From Muribaculaceae bacterium (lineage in GTDB: Bacteria > Bacteroidota > Bacteroidia > Bacteroidales > Muribaculaceae): 56,124 nucleotides of DNA. Positions 16,979 through 26,307 of the stretch are shown here, one piece after another (the stretch's first letter is position 1; every line of letters begins with the position of its first letter). The notes below the pieces were generated by a model. It did no database searches. It saw nothing but the letters and a program-made list of their open reading frames with translations, and was not told the DNA's origin. Both the position numbers and the translations under genes were made by a program. Location: positions 1 to 56,124 of the forward strand of contig JAFLTS010000018.1 in the NCBI GenBank assembly GCA_022509185.1, given 5' to 3'.

Positions 16979-19180
16979 TTAATTTTCTAAATCATATCTT
17001 ATCTTATCTACTATAAGACGAAGGGTGGAAGTAGAAATACCTATCTTTTTAAGAACATCTGCATCATCTTTGAAAGCTAAAAGAAGAGACGTAATTTCTT
17101 TTGATTCTGATCGGTTGATGAATTCTTTATATAACGAAAGTGCTTTTTTAAAGTCTCCTTTAGCTAAAAAACTATGTGCCGCATTAAGAAAATCAGAAGC
17201 GTCAGAATCCTGAATGTCTAATAACTGCTGATATCTTTCGGTTGATTTGTCAAAATTTCCGGCCATTAATTCCGCCCATGCAATGGCTCTTTTCGGATCT
17301 TTTTTCTCCGGCTTTATATAATTTGCATGATAGAAGTATTTCAAAGCATCTTCATAATTAGAAATAGCTAAGAAACATTGTGCCGCACTCATTAACAAAT
17401 GATAATTCTCCGGATCTTGTTCAAGAGCTGATTGATAGAAACCTAAGGCTTCATCATAAATTCTGAGATTTTTTAAAGATACAGCCAGTTTTTTTTGTAA
17501 CCAGATATTAGAAGGATTGATTAGTAAAGCTTTTTTATACCAATCTACTGCCTTTTCATAATCTTTTATACGTTCATAACAATATCCCAACTTCTCCCAT
17601 AAGGTTACTTCCTTGAAGTTTTCATTGATTAATTCAAAGAAACCGGCTGCTTCTCTATAATATCCATATTTAAAATAAAACTCTGCAATCAGGTTTAAGG
17701 TTTCAGGCTGAACACCTAAAACATTTCTGATTATTTCAAAATTATCGGCTATAAAAGGTTTTTCAAAAGGGTCTTTGAAATCATTTCTTTTACGGAAATA
17801 CTTAAAGAACCGATAGATATCCTGTAATGAAAACCTTATTCTTCTAGCAAGAATCTGTTGAGGTTTAAAATCTAAGGAACCCGAAGTGGCTTCATGAATC
17901 ATCTTTACCTGATTGTTCATATTAATGGCCATTTGTTCCTGTTTATCTTTAGGCAGAGAAGCTAAAGAAAGCAGAAAAGAATAAATATCGGAATCACACA
18001 TTACGTTTTCCATATTTTTCAAACTTTCTTCATTAACCTTATCACAGATATCCTTTATTTGATAATGATCTGATTTAACAGGAAGAAACCAATTGGATAT
18101 AGAATTAAAGAAAGGATAAGCTTTAAGATTAGAAAAAGCAGTGGCCATAACATCTGCACCTTCCAATTGCAGATTGTTTATCTCTTTTAATTTATCTCCA
18201 ATTTCACTGTTTTCTAACATTTCTTCCCAATCAGGGTTTCCGGAAGAAAGATAGTCTTCAGAATCATGGCCAATGTTTCTGAGTTTATCAATGATTTCAG
18301 GTTTAATTTTCATTAACCCCGGAATCACCTCATTTCTCATTTTGTTATCGATACGGGTCGTATCATAGGTTCTTATAATATTAAATAACACTTCATTTAC
18401 AGCTTCTTTTAATTCCTCATCTTCATTGGCTATTATTAGCCTTGAACGGATATTCACATTCCCTATTATTCTTTGAGGATTTATTAAAGATATAAGAACC
18501 AATCCTGCTATAATTTTTCCTTTAATACTTAGAGACTCTACTGCCGAAGAATAATTTATGAGTATATCAAAAGATTCAGGATCAAAATATTCCAAATTTC
18601 CTAAAATAATAGCAGAGACTATTACTGATTTTACATATTCAGGAACAGAAGGATCAATTAGTATACCGTTTAAAATTGCATATTCAGAAATTTCAGATCC
18701 GAACATAGTCCATACATAATTGAAAAGTTCATTTAAAGCATTAGCTTGTTCGGTGTCAAAAACATTCTCATTTTCATCGGCAGGCATATCTTCTTCTTTT
18801 TTTATAGTCTTAATAAAAGAATTCAGATAATCTTCTAATGACAAATTTTTTAAATTTATCATTCTTTTAGTGGCAGAATAAAGATCAGGGCTATCCAAAA
18901 GTTTGCTTTCCCGAAGATAAGCATCATTACCAAACATCAAAGAATCTTGAATCTGAGAAATGACTTCTTTATGTGCCGGGTCACTATGCCCTTCAGAGAT
19001 ATAATCCAATAAATAACGATATGTAGATTCTGATGCATTAAGTTTATTCAAAATCCTGGAAAGGCTCGGGAAAAGGGATACTTTACTTTTTAGCAAAAGA
19101 AAAGCTTCATTAAATCTTAAAGACTTAATAAGTTTATCAATTTTCAGGTAAGTATTTTGGGTTGAAATGTTATCTGCCAT
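16979..19180 (-). CDS. Large tetratricopeptide-repeat protein, function unknown
   Basis: The 733-residue protein has no signal peptide or membrane segment, so it is probably cytoplasmic. Residues about 1-460 are helical and acidic without a domain I recognise. Residues about 495-700 contain five or six TPR units, such as LGYCYERIKDYEKAVDWYKKALLINPSN and the repeats around it. TPR regions mediate protein-protein contacts; the partner is unknown. It stands alone, convergent with dnaA and divergent from the galactanase gene. Confidence 0.8.
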   Translation of the reverse strand: MADNISTQNTYLKIDKLIKSLRFNEAFLLLKSKVSLFPSLSRILNKLNASESTYRYLLDYISEGHSDPAHKEVISQIQDSLMFGNDAYLRESKLLDSPDLYSATKRMINLKNLSLEDYLNSFIKTIKKEEDMPADENENVFDTEQANALNELFNYVWTMFGSEISEYAILNGILIDPSVPEYVKSVIVSAIILGNLEYFDPESFDILINYSSAVESLSIKGKIIAGLVLISLINPQRIIGNVNIRSRLIIANEDEELKEAVNEVLFNIIRTYDTTRIDNKMRNEVIPGLMKIKPEIIDKLRNIGHDSEDYLSSGNPDWEEMLENSEIGDKLKEINNLQLEGADVMATAFSNLKAYPFFNSISNWFLPVKSDHYQIKDICDKVNEESLKNMENVMCDSDIYSFLLSLASLPKDKQEQMAINMNNQVKMIHEATSGSLDFKPQQILARRIRFSLQDIYRFFKYFRKRNDFKDPFEKPFIADNFEIIRNVLGVQPETLNLIAEFYFKYGYYREAAGFFELINENFKEVTLWEKLGYCYERIKDYEKAVDWYKKALLINPSNIWLQKKLAVSLKNLRIYDEALGFYQSALEQDPENYHLLMSAAQCFLAISNYEDALKYFYHANYIKPEKKDPKRAIAWAELMAGNFDKSTERYQQLLDIQDSDASDFLNAAHSFLAKGDFKKALSLYKEFINRSESKEITSLLLAFKDDADVLKKIGISTSTLRLIVDKIRYDLEN

Positions 19181-19228
19181 GATGATTAAATTTTAAGGAA
19201 ATATACAAAAACTATGCCATAATCTTAA

Positions 19229-19236
19229 TACCTTTG
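19229..19236 (+). promoter_or_regulatory. -7 element TACCTTTG for the GH53 galactanase
   Basis: A TAnnTTTG match lies 24 bp before ATG 19261. Confidence 0.45.
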
Positions 19237-19260
19237 AATAATTAAATAAAATAATATAAA

Positions 19261-20283
19261 ATGAAGCAACTGATTACTATTGGATTAATTACATTTAGTC
19301 TTCTTGTTGGGAAAGCAGAAGAAAAAGAAATTTTTTGGCTTGGAGCAGATATAAGCGGAACTCCGGAACAAGAAGCGCGAGGGATAGTGAATTATAACTC
19401 CGAGAAACAGCCTATGGAGAACACCTCCTTAATGAAATACTTTGGTTTAAATGTTATAAGGCTCAAAGTATGGGTAAATAGCGAAAACGGATTCAATACA
19501 CCTCGTCATGTATTGGAAATGGCCAGAAGAGCCAAATCTCAGGGTTTGGAAATTATGATTGATTTTCATTATAGCGATACATGGGCTGATCCAGGTCATA
19601 ATAATAGTCCCAAAGAATGGGAAGGATTAGATATTGAACTTGTGAAAGGTAAGCTTGCGGAACATACCTTTTCAACCTTGCAATTATTGAAAGATAATGA
19701 AATAAATGTTAAATGGGTTCAAGTAGGAAATGAAACAACTAACGGAATGGTCTGGCCTATAGGAAGAATACCCGATCATATGGAGAATTATGTAGCCCTC
19801 TCAAATGCCGGCTATGACGCCGTGAAAAAAGTTTATCCAGAAGCTGTTGTAATAACACATCTTGATGACGGGTATAATCTTTTTCTATATCAATATGTTT
19901 TCAATGCAATGCGTAGATTAGGTGGTAAGTTTGATGCAATCGGAATGAGTGTTTATCCATATTGGAGTAAACGAGATCAAACTGTCAAAGAAGCCGTGAC
20001 AGATATTACAGATAATATAAAGACTCTTGGTAAGGAATTTGAATGCCCTGTTTATATAGTGGAAACCGGTGCTGAAGTGTGGAAACCTGAAGAGGGTTAT
20101 GATTTTATTTCACGACTCATTAAAGGTGCTCAATATGATACCGATGGGATTTGCAAAGGAGTTTTCTATTGGGAACCCACAGCTGTTCATACTCCTGAAC
20201 ATGGAGGATATTCTTTAGGAGCATATGAAAGTTTTATGCCTACAAAAATCATGGATGCTTTTAAAGAGGCTTCAGGTAATTGA
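19261..20283 (+). CDS. Arabinogalactan endo-beta-1,4-galactanase, glycoside hydrolase family 53
   Basis: This enzyme cleaves beta-1,4-galactan of pectin side chains and type I arabinogalactan. The 340 residues have a signal peptide (about 1-19) and a single TIM-barrel catalytic domain. The acid/base is E158 (QVGNE) and the nucleophile E268 (YIVETG); the family blocks FHYSDTWADP and MSVYPYW are present. Unlike most Bacteroidota glycan enzymes it is not in a SusC/SusD locus here. It could be periplasmic or secreted, since no lipobox is seen. Confidence 0.93.
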   Translation: MKQLITIGLITFSLLVGKAEEKEIFWLGADISGTPEQEARGIVNYNSEKQPMENTSLMKYFGLNVIRLKVWVNSENGFNTPRHVLEMARRAKSQGLEIMIDFHYSDTWADPGHNNSPKEWEGLDIELVKGKLAEHTFSTLQLLKDNEINVKWVQVGNETTNGMVWPIGRIPDHMENYVALSNAGYDAVKKVYPEAVVITHLDDGYNLFLYQYVFNAMRRLGGKFDAIGMSVYPYWSKRDQTVKEAVTDITDNIKTLGKEFECPVYIVETGAEVWKPEEGYDFISRLIKGAQYDTDGICKGVFYWEPTAVHTPEHGGYSLGAYESFMPTKIMDAFKEASGN

Positions 20284-20291
20284 AATTAAAC

Positions 20292-21488
20292 TCAATCTTT
20301 AGGAAGCCAGATCGACCATAAATGCTTTCTGATTACCATTATGTTCAAAACACTTACTAAAATGAAATAAATCAGAGCTGTAGCCAACATAAAAAGAACA
20401 TTTCCATGACCTAAACCCAGAGCACCCAGAGGTGATGTCCAGATCATCCTGCATATAAATGTTAAACCCACTGCAAATAATGTAATGAGGGAATTGAGCT
20501 TAAGCACGATTCCCTCATAATATCTTGAGGGTTGTAGAGGAGAAAAACCTAATAATATCAGGTTTCTTAACATTGGTCTACTTTTTTGCAGCAAAAGGAA
20601 TATACTTAAAATAAGTATAAATAGTGCCAAAAGACAAATCACCACCCCATTCGCTGCCACAACTCCTGAGATTAAAGAAAGAAAATTGGAAATCTTAGAA
20701 TCGCCCTCTTTATCCCCTGCAATTTCATAGCCTTCATCTGCCAGGAATTGTTCCCAACCCGACGAATTTAATCTATCTAACTTAATAATAAGTCTGGAAG
20801 TTTTTTTATCATTATTGTCACTGAATCTACTATTGGCCCAATCCATAAAATTCTGTGGCACAGCAATAGTGTTTAATCTGGAAGAGAATCCAACAACTGA
20901 GGCATTAAAAACTGCATTTCTTCCATTTTCACCCCTTATTATCAGTTTTAAAGGCACAGTTCCAATCATATCCTCACTTAGTTGGGGGAGTCCCTGAGGA
21001 ATTGCAAAACCAAAATTATAAAGGGCTAGATAATCCTTATTTAAAACTATGGGTACGTAATTGTTATGTTCGTCAAAAGTCCAACCTTGTGGAAGGAGGT
21101 CGAAAAATTCGTCCGGTACAGATTCCAAAAAAAGATATGTAGACATTCCTTTCCCTCCCATATCTACAGATGCTCCTACCGAGAAATCTGCTGAAGCGAA
21201 TCCTCCCAATTTTTTAACCCATGGTTGTTGGGATATTTTCTCGATTTCTTCTTGAGTAAATGCAACGGGTTCTAAATTTATACCCTTTACTTTTTTTGTA
21301 ATGACAATATAATCATCCGAGAAAAATTTATCTTCTTTATTTAAATTATGACGTGAATCGCAGTAAAACAAGACACTGCAGAGAATCACAGTCAAACCAA
21401 TTACATTGGCACATGAATATCCCAAAAGTTGACCTTTTGAAATGTTTTTATAAAGTAATGTACCAATTCCGGTTTTTATTTTTTTCAT
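20292..21488 (-). CDS. ABC transporter permease, FtsX-like
   Basis: The 398-residue membrane protein has one N-terminal transmembrane segment (about 22-44), a large extracytoplasmic region (about 45-270), and three C-terminal segments (about 273-300, 325-345 and 362-386). This is the FtsX/MacB-type topology. The start overlaps the ATPase gene by 4 bp, so the two form one transporter. MacB/LolC-type exporters move lipoproteins, peptides or other envelope cargo; the cargo here is unknown. The DPP III gene directly upstream is in the same unit. Confidence 0.75.
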   Translation of the reverse strand: MKKIKTGIGTLLYKNISKGQLLGYSCANVIGLTVILCSVLFYCDSRHNLNKEDKFFSDDYIVITKKVKGINLEPVAFTQEEIEKISQQPWVKKLGGFASADFSVGASVDMGGKGMSTYLFLESVPDEFFDLLPQGWTFDEHNNYVPIVLNKDYLALYNFGFAIPQGLPQLSEDMIGTVPLKLIIRGENGRNAVFNASVVGFSSRLNTIAVPQNFMDWANSRFSDNNDKKTSRLIIKLDRLNSSGWEQFLADEGYEIAGDKEGDSKISNFLSLISGVVAANGVVICLLALFILILSIFLLLQKSRPMLRNLILLGFSPLQPSRYYEGIVLKLNSLITLFAVGLTFICRMIWTSPLGALGLGHGNVLFMLATALIYFILVSVLNIMVIRKHLWSIWLPKD

Positions 21489-22150
21489 AATTTCACGTAC
21501 TCCGGATTATCAAGAAGAAGATGATTACCCACTGAAGTGGAAATTATTCCGGCTTGATTTTCTTTTGCCTCTTTTTGTATCAATTGTGCAGCTATTTTAT
21601 TGTTTTCACTATCGAGATGACTAACAGGTTCATCCAGAAAAATGAAATCAAAAGGTTGACATAAAGTACGCACAATAGCAACTCTTTGTTGTTGTCCTAT
21701 ACTTAATTTACCGACTTTAGTATCTTTCTTGTCTTCAATTCCCAATAAACTCAACATAGCTTCTATCTCTCCATGAGTCTTTTTCCCGGTAAGATTATTC
21801 TTTAGGTATATGTTTTCTAATACTGTTAGTTCCGGAAATAATCTCATTTCCTGGGGAAGAAGAGCTATATTATTTTTCCTGATGTCACACCATTCCGGGA
21901 TATTAAGATTCTTGATATTTTTATGATTGAAAAAAATAGATCCTAAATAATCTATTCGATTGCCATATATAAAACTTAGAAGAGAAGACTTCCCGGCACC
22001 TGATTCTGCATGAATGCATATACGGCATCCTTTTTCTATAGTAAAAGATGGAACTTCCCAGATACGAGATTCTCGGATCCGGGAAGTTTCTTCCATTCCT
22101 GAAAAAACTTCAGGCAAAAGTTTTTCTAAGGTGATAGAGACTATCTCCAT
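21485..22150 (-). CDS. ABC transporter ATP-binding protein, LolD/MacB-like
   Basis: The 221-residue ATPase has Walker A ESGAGKSS (49-56), a Q-loop at LLPQE (about 97-101), signature LSIGQQQR (149-156) and Walker B FIFLDEP (169-175). It resembles LolD/FtsE-type ATPases that pair with FtsX-like permeases. The first 35 residues diverge from the usual start. It begins 7 bp after DPP III and overlaps the permease gene by 4 bp, so the three genes are one transcription unit. Confidence 0.9.
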   Translation of the reverse strand: MEIVSITLEKLLPEVFSGMEETSRIRESRIWEVPSFTIEKGCRICIHAESGAGKSSLLSFIYGNRIDYLGSIFFNHKNIKNLNIPEWCDIRKNNIALLPQEMRLFPELTVLENIYLKNNLTGKKTHGEIEAMLSLLGIEDKKDTKVGKLSIGQQQRVAIVRTLCQPFDFIFLDEPVSHLDSENNKIAAQLIQKEAKENQAGIISTSVGNHLLLDNPEYVKL

Positions 22151-22157
22151 CCTCGTA

Positions 22158-24182
22158 TCAATATCCTAAAGTTTTAAAGTCATGGCTTAAACGCAACATC
22201 TGTTCTGGATAGGTTTCCCCATAAACAATAGAAATGTCTATAATTTCGCCATTATCTCCATAAACCGGTGAAAGAACCGGATTAATAAACCCTCTATAAG
22301 GAGGAATATCCAGAGTAGCGAAACGTGCAAGTACTTCCTTATGCAATTCCGGATCAACTTTCACAGCATATTTATTAATAAGAGCTGCTCCGGCATTATA
22401 GTCACCCTCACTTTTAATTCTTTGAATTTCAGCTAATAGTTCACCAATAAGTGCCCTCATTCTTTTATAATCATTGATCTTTACATACGTTTTACCATTT
22501 CTCTTAATTAACTCTACAACTTTTTCCTTTTTCCCCTTATCAAGAATCCAGGCAGCAATTAACTGTCGGTTTCTCATATGTGCCTCTTCAATATCTTTCC
22601 CAGGTTCAATTCTATTTAATTGTGTCATAAGTCCATTTAGCATGTATTTATAATATTCAGCCTTATAAGCTTCGGGATTATCTAAAATTCCGAGTTCAAT
22701 TAATTTTTGATCAGGCAAATAATATAAAGCAAAAAGATCGGCACGTGCCTCTTCAAGGGCTGATCCATTTTCTTTAAGGGCATCTGGATCTACCCCCGGA
22801 AGCAGCTGGCCGGAAGCATGGCCAAGACACTCATGAAGATCGGTATGAAGCATATCGGTTATGTAAAGATAATCTTCCATCAACTTAGAAGTAGGTTCGT
22901 CAATCACGAATTCTTCATTGAAACCATTGCCATGAGAAGCCATGTCGTATGCTTCAGTAATATTCTCCAAAGTCACTGATTTGGAGCCATGAGCTGCTCT
23001 GATCCAGTTTGCATTTGGTAGATTGATTCCAATTGCTGTTGAAGGGAAAGCATCACCAGCAAGCATTGCAGCGTTAATCACTTTTGCTGACACTCCTTTC
23101 ACTTTATCTTTTTTAAACCTTGAATCCACAGGAGAATTGTCTTCAAACCATTGAGCGTTTGAAGCAATTGTTTCGGTACGTTTAGTTGAAGCCTGGTTTT
23201 TAAAATTAACATAAGATTCCCAAGAACCGGTCATTCCCAACGGGTCTCCATAGCTTTCTATAAATCCGTTTACAAAGTCCACATCACCGTCGGTTTCCTC
23301 TGCCCAAAGAATGGAATATTCATCAAAAAGTCGCAAATCTCCCGTGATATAAAAATCGATCAATTTTGTGATATATTCTTTCTGGGCTTCATTTTCAGCT
23401 ACACTTTTTGCCATATCCAACCAATAGACTATCTTGGCTATAGCAGGCCCATATAATCCGTTTAAATGATATACTTGTTCCTTTATTTTTCCGTTTTCTT
23501 TGATTACCCGGGAATTTAATCCATAAGAAATTGGAGTAGAATCATTAGGGTTTTTCAAAGCATTATAATACTCCTCAACTTCTTTCTGGGTAACTCCCTC
23601 TCCATATAAATTAGAAGCTGAATTAGCTATTACATCTGCGGAACCGTCTTGAAACACTCTCTTGGGCAAAACTGTAGGATCAAATATAACCGGAGTCAGC
23701 ACTTCTATCAATTCCTCTCTAGTTTGACCCGAATTTAATGGGAGTTCGGAATCCGGTAGAAGATTAACCTGTTGTAAGAAGAATTCCGTTGAAAATTCAG
23801 GAATGAATTTATCAGTAGAATAATGATGGTGAATCCCGTTTCCGAACCACACTTGCTTGATATACTTTTCAAAAGCCTTATAGTCTTTTGAGTTTTTATC
23901 TCCGGAAAAAGTAGAATAAATATTTTCAAGCAGCTTTCGTATCTGGAGGTTATATTTACCATTCTGGTCCCAAATAATATCACGACCTGCTTGAGCCGCC
24001 TGTGAGAGATAATAAATCATAATTCTCTGCTGAGGAGAAAGCCTATCAAATTCCGGTACTTCATAACGCAAAACTTCTATGTCTGCAAACCTGTCGACAT
24101 GATAATCGAAATTTTTGTCTACTGCAGCAGATGCAGATAAAGCCAAAGAAGAAGCTATCATCACTGAGAAAAAATATTTCAT
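22158..24182 (-). CDS. Dipeptidyl peptidase III, family M49
   Basis: This zinc peptidase removes dipeptides from the N-termini of oligopeptides. The zinc motif is HECLGH (450-455), the Cys-containing form known from Bacteroides thetaiotaomicron DPP III, and the second motif EEARAD is present downstream. I chose ATG 24182, giving 674 residues with a signal peptide (MKYFFSVMIASSLALSASAA). The upstream in-frame start at 24245 lies before the promoter element and would hide the signal. The protein is therefore probably periplasmic. It is followed by an ABC ATPase and permease on the same strand. Confidence 0.93.
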   Translation of the reverse strand: MKYFFSVMIASSLALSASAAVDKNFDYHVDRFADIEVLRYEVPEFDRLSPQQRIMIYYLSQAAQAGRDIIWDQNGKYNLQIRKLLENIYSTFSGDKNSKDYKAFEKYIKQVWFGNGIHHHYSTDKFIPEFSTEFFLQQVNLLPDSELPLNSGQTREELIEVLTPVIFDPTVLPKRVFQDGSADVIANSASNLYGEGVTQKEVEEYYNALKNPNDSTPISYGLNSRVIKENGKIKEQVYHLNGLYGPAIAKIVYWLDMAKSVAENEAQKEYITKLIDFYITGDLRLFDEYSILWAEETDGDVDFVNGFIESYGDPLGMTGSWESYVNFKNQASTKRTETIASNAQWFEDNSPVDSRFKKDKVKGVSAKVINAAMLAGDAFPSTAIGINLPNANWIRAAHGSKSVTLENITEAYDMASHGNGFNEEFVIDEPTSKLMEDYLYITDMLHTDLHECLGHASGQLLPGVDPDALKENGSALEEARADLFALYYLPDQKLIELGILDNPEAYKAEYYKYMLNGLMTQLNRIEPGKDIEEAHMRNRQLIAAWILDKGKKEKVVELIKRNGKTYVKINDYKRMRALIGELLAEIQRIKSEGDYNAGAALINKYAVKVDPELHKEVLARFATLDIPPYRGFINPVLSPVYGDNGEIIDISIVYGETYPEQMLRLSHDFKTLGY

Positions 24183-24233
24183 AAAATTTAAAGTAAAAAT
24201 TAGTAAAAGCTCTTTTTCAGAGCAATTCTTTCC

Positions 24234-24241
24234 CAAAGGTA
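24234..24241 (-). promoter_or_regulatory. -7 element TACCTTTG for DPP III-ABC unit
   Basis: A TAnnTTTG match on the minus strand lies 51 bp before the chosen start at 24182. It argues against the longer start at 24245. Confidence 0.45.
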
Positions 24242-24326
24242 ACAAATAATATTAAAACAGTAATGAATTGAGGAAAAATGAGACGTTAATATATTGAAAA
24301 AATTTTAACAATCAAAACTTAATATT

Positions 24327-24334
24327 TAATTTTG
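24327..24334 (+). promoter_or_regulatory. -7 element TAATTTTG for mutAB
   Basis: A TAnnTTTG match leaves a leader of about 115 nt before mutA. I see no B12-box in this leader, so a cobalamin riboswitch is not supported. A good -33 TTG at normal spacing is missing. Confidence 0.4.
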
Positions 24335-24452
24335 CCATAGGTCTTTCCCTGAATTTCACTATCCGCTGAAGGCATGTTGAAATATGATAAAAAAGGAGAA
24401 AGAAAATCGTCTTAAATCTATAACCGATAAACCAATGTCAAATTAAAACCAT

Positions 24453-26306
24453 ATGGCAACTAAAGAAAAACTGTTTGACATGTTTTCCCCGACCAGTACA
24501 CATGACTGGATCGAGAAAATCACTGTCGACCTCAAAGGCGCTGATTTTGAGAAAAAACTTGTTTGGCGCACTAATGAGGGATTTAATGTAAAGCCTTTCT
24601 ATCGCCGAGAAGATCTCAAAGATCTTCCCCACATGGGCACATTACCCGGCCAGTTCCCTTATGTAAGAGGCACAAAGGAAGACAATAACTGGCTTGTTAG
24701 ACAACAGATTCTGGGTGAAAGTGCTGAAGAATTAAACAAAGAAGCCTTATTGGCAATAGACCGCGGAGTGGATTCCTTAGGGATTAAAGTTCCTAATGAG
24801 GTATCTATGGAATACTTTGAAACTCTTCTAAAAGATATTGACCTTAAAAAAGTTGAGATAAATATCACAGCTTGCATGGGTCATACTTTAGAAGTTGCAA
24901 AAGTATTTGTAGATTATTTAAAAGCTAAAGGAGCAGAAAAATATTTCTGCGGATCAATTAATTATAATCCCTTCAAGCGTCTTCTTAACCATGGAATGGA
25001 ATTCCCGAAAGATATCAAGGAAGAGGGCTTGAAATTATATGAAATAGTAAAAGATATCGATAACCTTAAATGCTTTGCCGTTGATAGTGTAATGTTGAAT
25101 GCGGCAGGAGCTTATATCGGTCAGGAATTAGGATATGCTTTAGCATGGGGAGCTCAATGGATGACAATGCTTACCGACGGAGGTCTGACACCATGTGAAG
25201 TGGCCAGAAGAATAAAATTTAATATGGGCATATCTTCAAATTATTTCATGGAGATAGCTAAATTCAGGGCTGCACGTATGTTGTGGGCGGAAGTGGTTAA
25301 AGCTTATGGAGCAGATGATGAATGTTGCAAGATGCATGTTCATGCCACGACAAGTTTCTATAATATGACCATATATGATGCTCATGTAAACCTGCTAAGA
25401 AGCATGACCGAAACAATGAGTGCCGCCATAGCAGGAGTGGATTCACTGGAAACCTTACCATTCGACCTAACCTACAAAACACCGGATGAATTTTCAAAAA
25501 GAATTGCTAAAAACCAGCAATTGCTGCTTAGAGATGAAAGTCATCTGAATAAGGTTACTGATCCGGCAGGTGGTTCTTACTATGTGGAAGTTCTTACTTC
25601 TTCAATTGCTGAAGTAGCTTGGAAACTTTTTGTATCTGTAGAAGAAAAGGGAGGATTTCTCGAAGAACTTAAAAAAGGAGAAATCCAGAAAGAGGTAAAT
25701 GAATCGGGAGTTAAGCGTCATAATGAAGTGGCCCGTAGAAAAGAGATACTTTTGGGTACTAACCAATATCCTAATTTCAACGAAAAGGCTCTTGATAAAA
25801 TCGAGATTCCATTAAATCCATCAAAATGCGGCTGTTCTTTGGAAGTGGCTGACAATGCTGTGGATTATCTAAATTATGATCGTGCCGCAAGCCAGTTTGA
25901 GCAGTTACGTCTTGATACCGAACGTAGTGGCAAACGTCCGAAAGTATTTATGCTTACAATCGGCAATCTGGCAATGCGTCTTGCAAGGGCTCAATTCTCA
26001 GCTAATTTCTTTGGATGCGCAGGTTATGAAATCATAGACAACATAGGTTTCGATACCATCAAAGAAGGTGTAGATGCAGCAGTAGAAAAGAAGGCAGATG
26101 TTGTAGTTTTGTGTTCAAGTGATGATGAATATGCCCAATATGCACCAGAAGCTTTTAAAGAGCTCAATGGAAGAGCTATGTTTGTAATAGCTGGTGCTCC
26201 TGCATGCATGGATGAACTCAAGGCACAAGGTATTGAAGAATTTATTCATGTAAGGGTAAATGTACTTGACACCCTCATTAAGTTTAATGCCAAACTCCTC
26301 AAGTGA
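24453..26306 (+). CDS. mutA: Methylmalonyl-CoA mutase small (beta) subunit
   Basis: This is the non-catalytic partner of MutB in the heterodimeric, B12-dependent mutase that interconverts succinyl-CoA and methylmalonyl-CoA. That reaction leads to propionate in Bacteroidota. The 617 residues show a degenerate mutase barrel (for example [32 protein letters not shown] and [10 protein letters not shown]) and a C-terminal flavodoxin-like domain. The cobalamin-binding DxHxxG is absent, as expected for this subunit. Only 1 bp separates its stop from the mutB start, so the two are translationally coupled. Confidence 0.95.
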   Translation: MATKEKLFDMFSPTSTHDWIEKITVDLKGADFEKKLVWRTNEGFNVKPFYRREDLKDLPHMGTLPGQFPYVRGTKEDNNWLVRQQILGESAEELNKEALLAIDRGVDSLGIKVPNEVSMEYFETLLKDIDLKKVEINITACMGHTLEVAKVFVDYLKAKGAEKYFCGSINYNPFKRLLNHGMEFPKDIKEEGLKLYEIVKDIDNLKCFAVDSVMLNAAGAYIGQELGYALAWGAQWMTMLTDGGLTPCEVARRIKFNMGISSNYFMEIAKFRAARMLWAEVVKAYGADDECCKMHVHATTSFYNMTIYDAHVNLLRSMTETMSAAIAGVDSLETLPFDLTYKTPDEFSKRIAKNQQLLLRDESHLNKVTDPAGGSYYVEVLTSSIAEVAWKLFVSVEEKGGFLEELKKGEIQKEVNESGVKRHNEVARRKEILLGTNQYPNFNEKALDKIEIPLNPSKCGCSLEVADNAVDYLNYDRAASQFEQLRLDTERSGKRPKVFMLTIGNLAMRLARAQFSANFFGCAGYEIIDNIGFDTIKEGVDAAVEKKADVVVLCSSDDEYAQYAPEAFKELNGRAMFVIAGAPACMDELKAQGIEEFIHVRVNVLDTLIKFNAKLLK

Positions 26307-26307
26307 T

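Noticed and set aside
24335..24452. Cobalamin riboswitch in the mutAB leader
   Set aside because: The B12-dependent enzyme made this attractive, but no B12-box or recognisable riboswitch core is present in the 115-nt leader.
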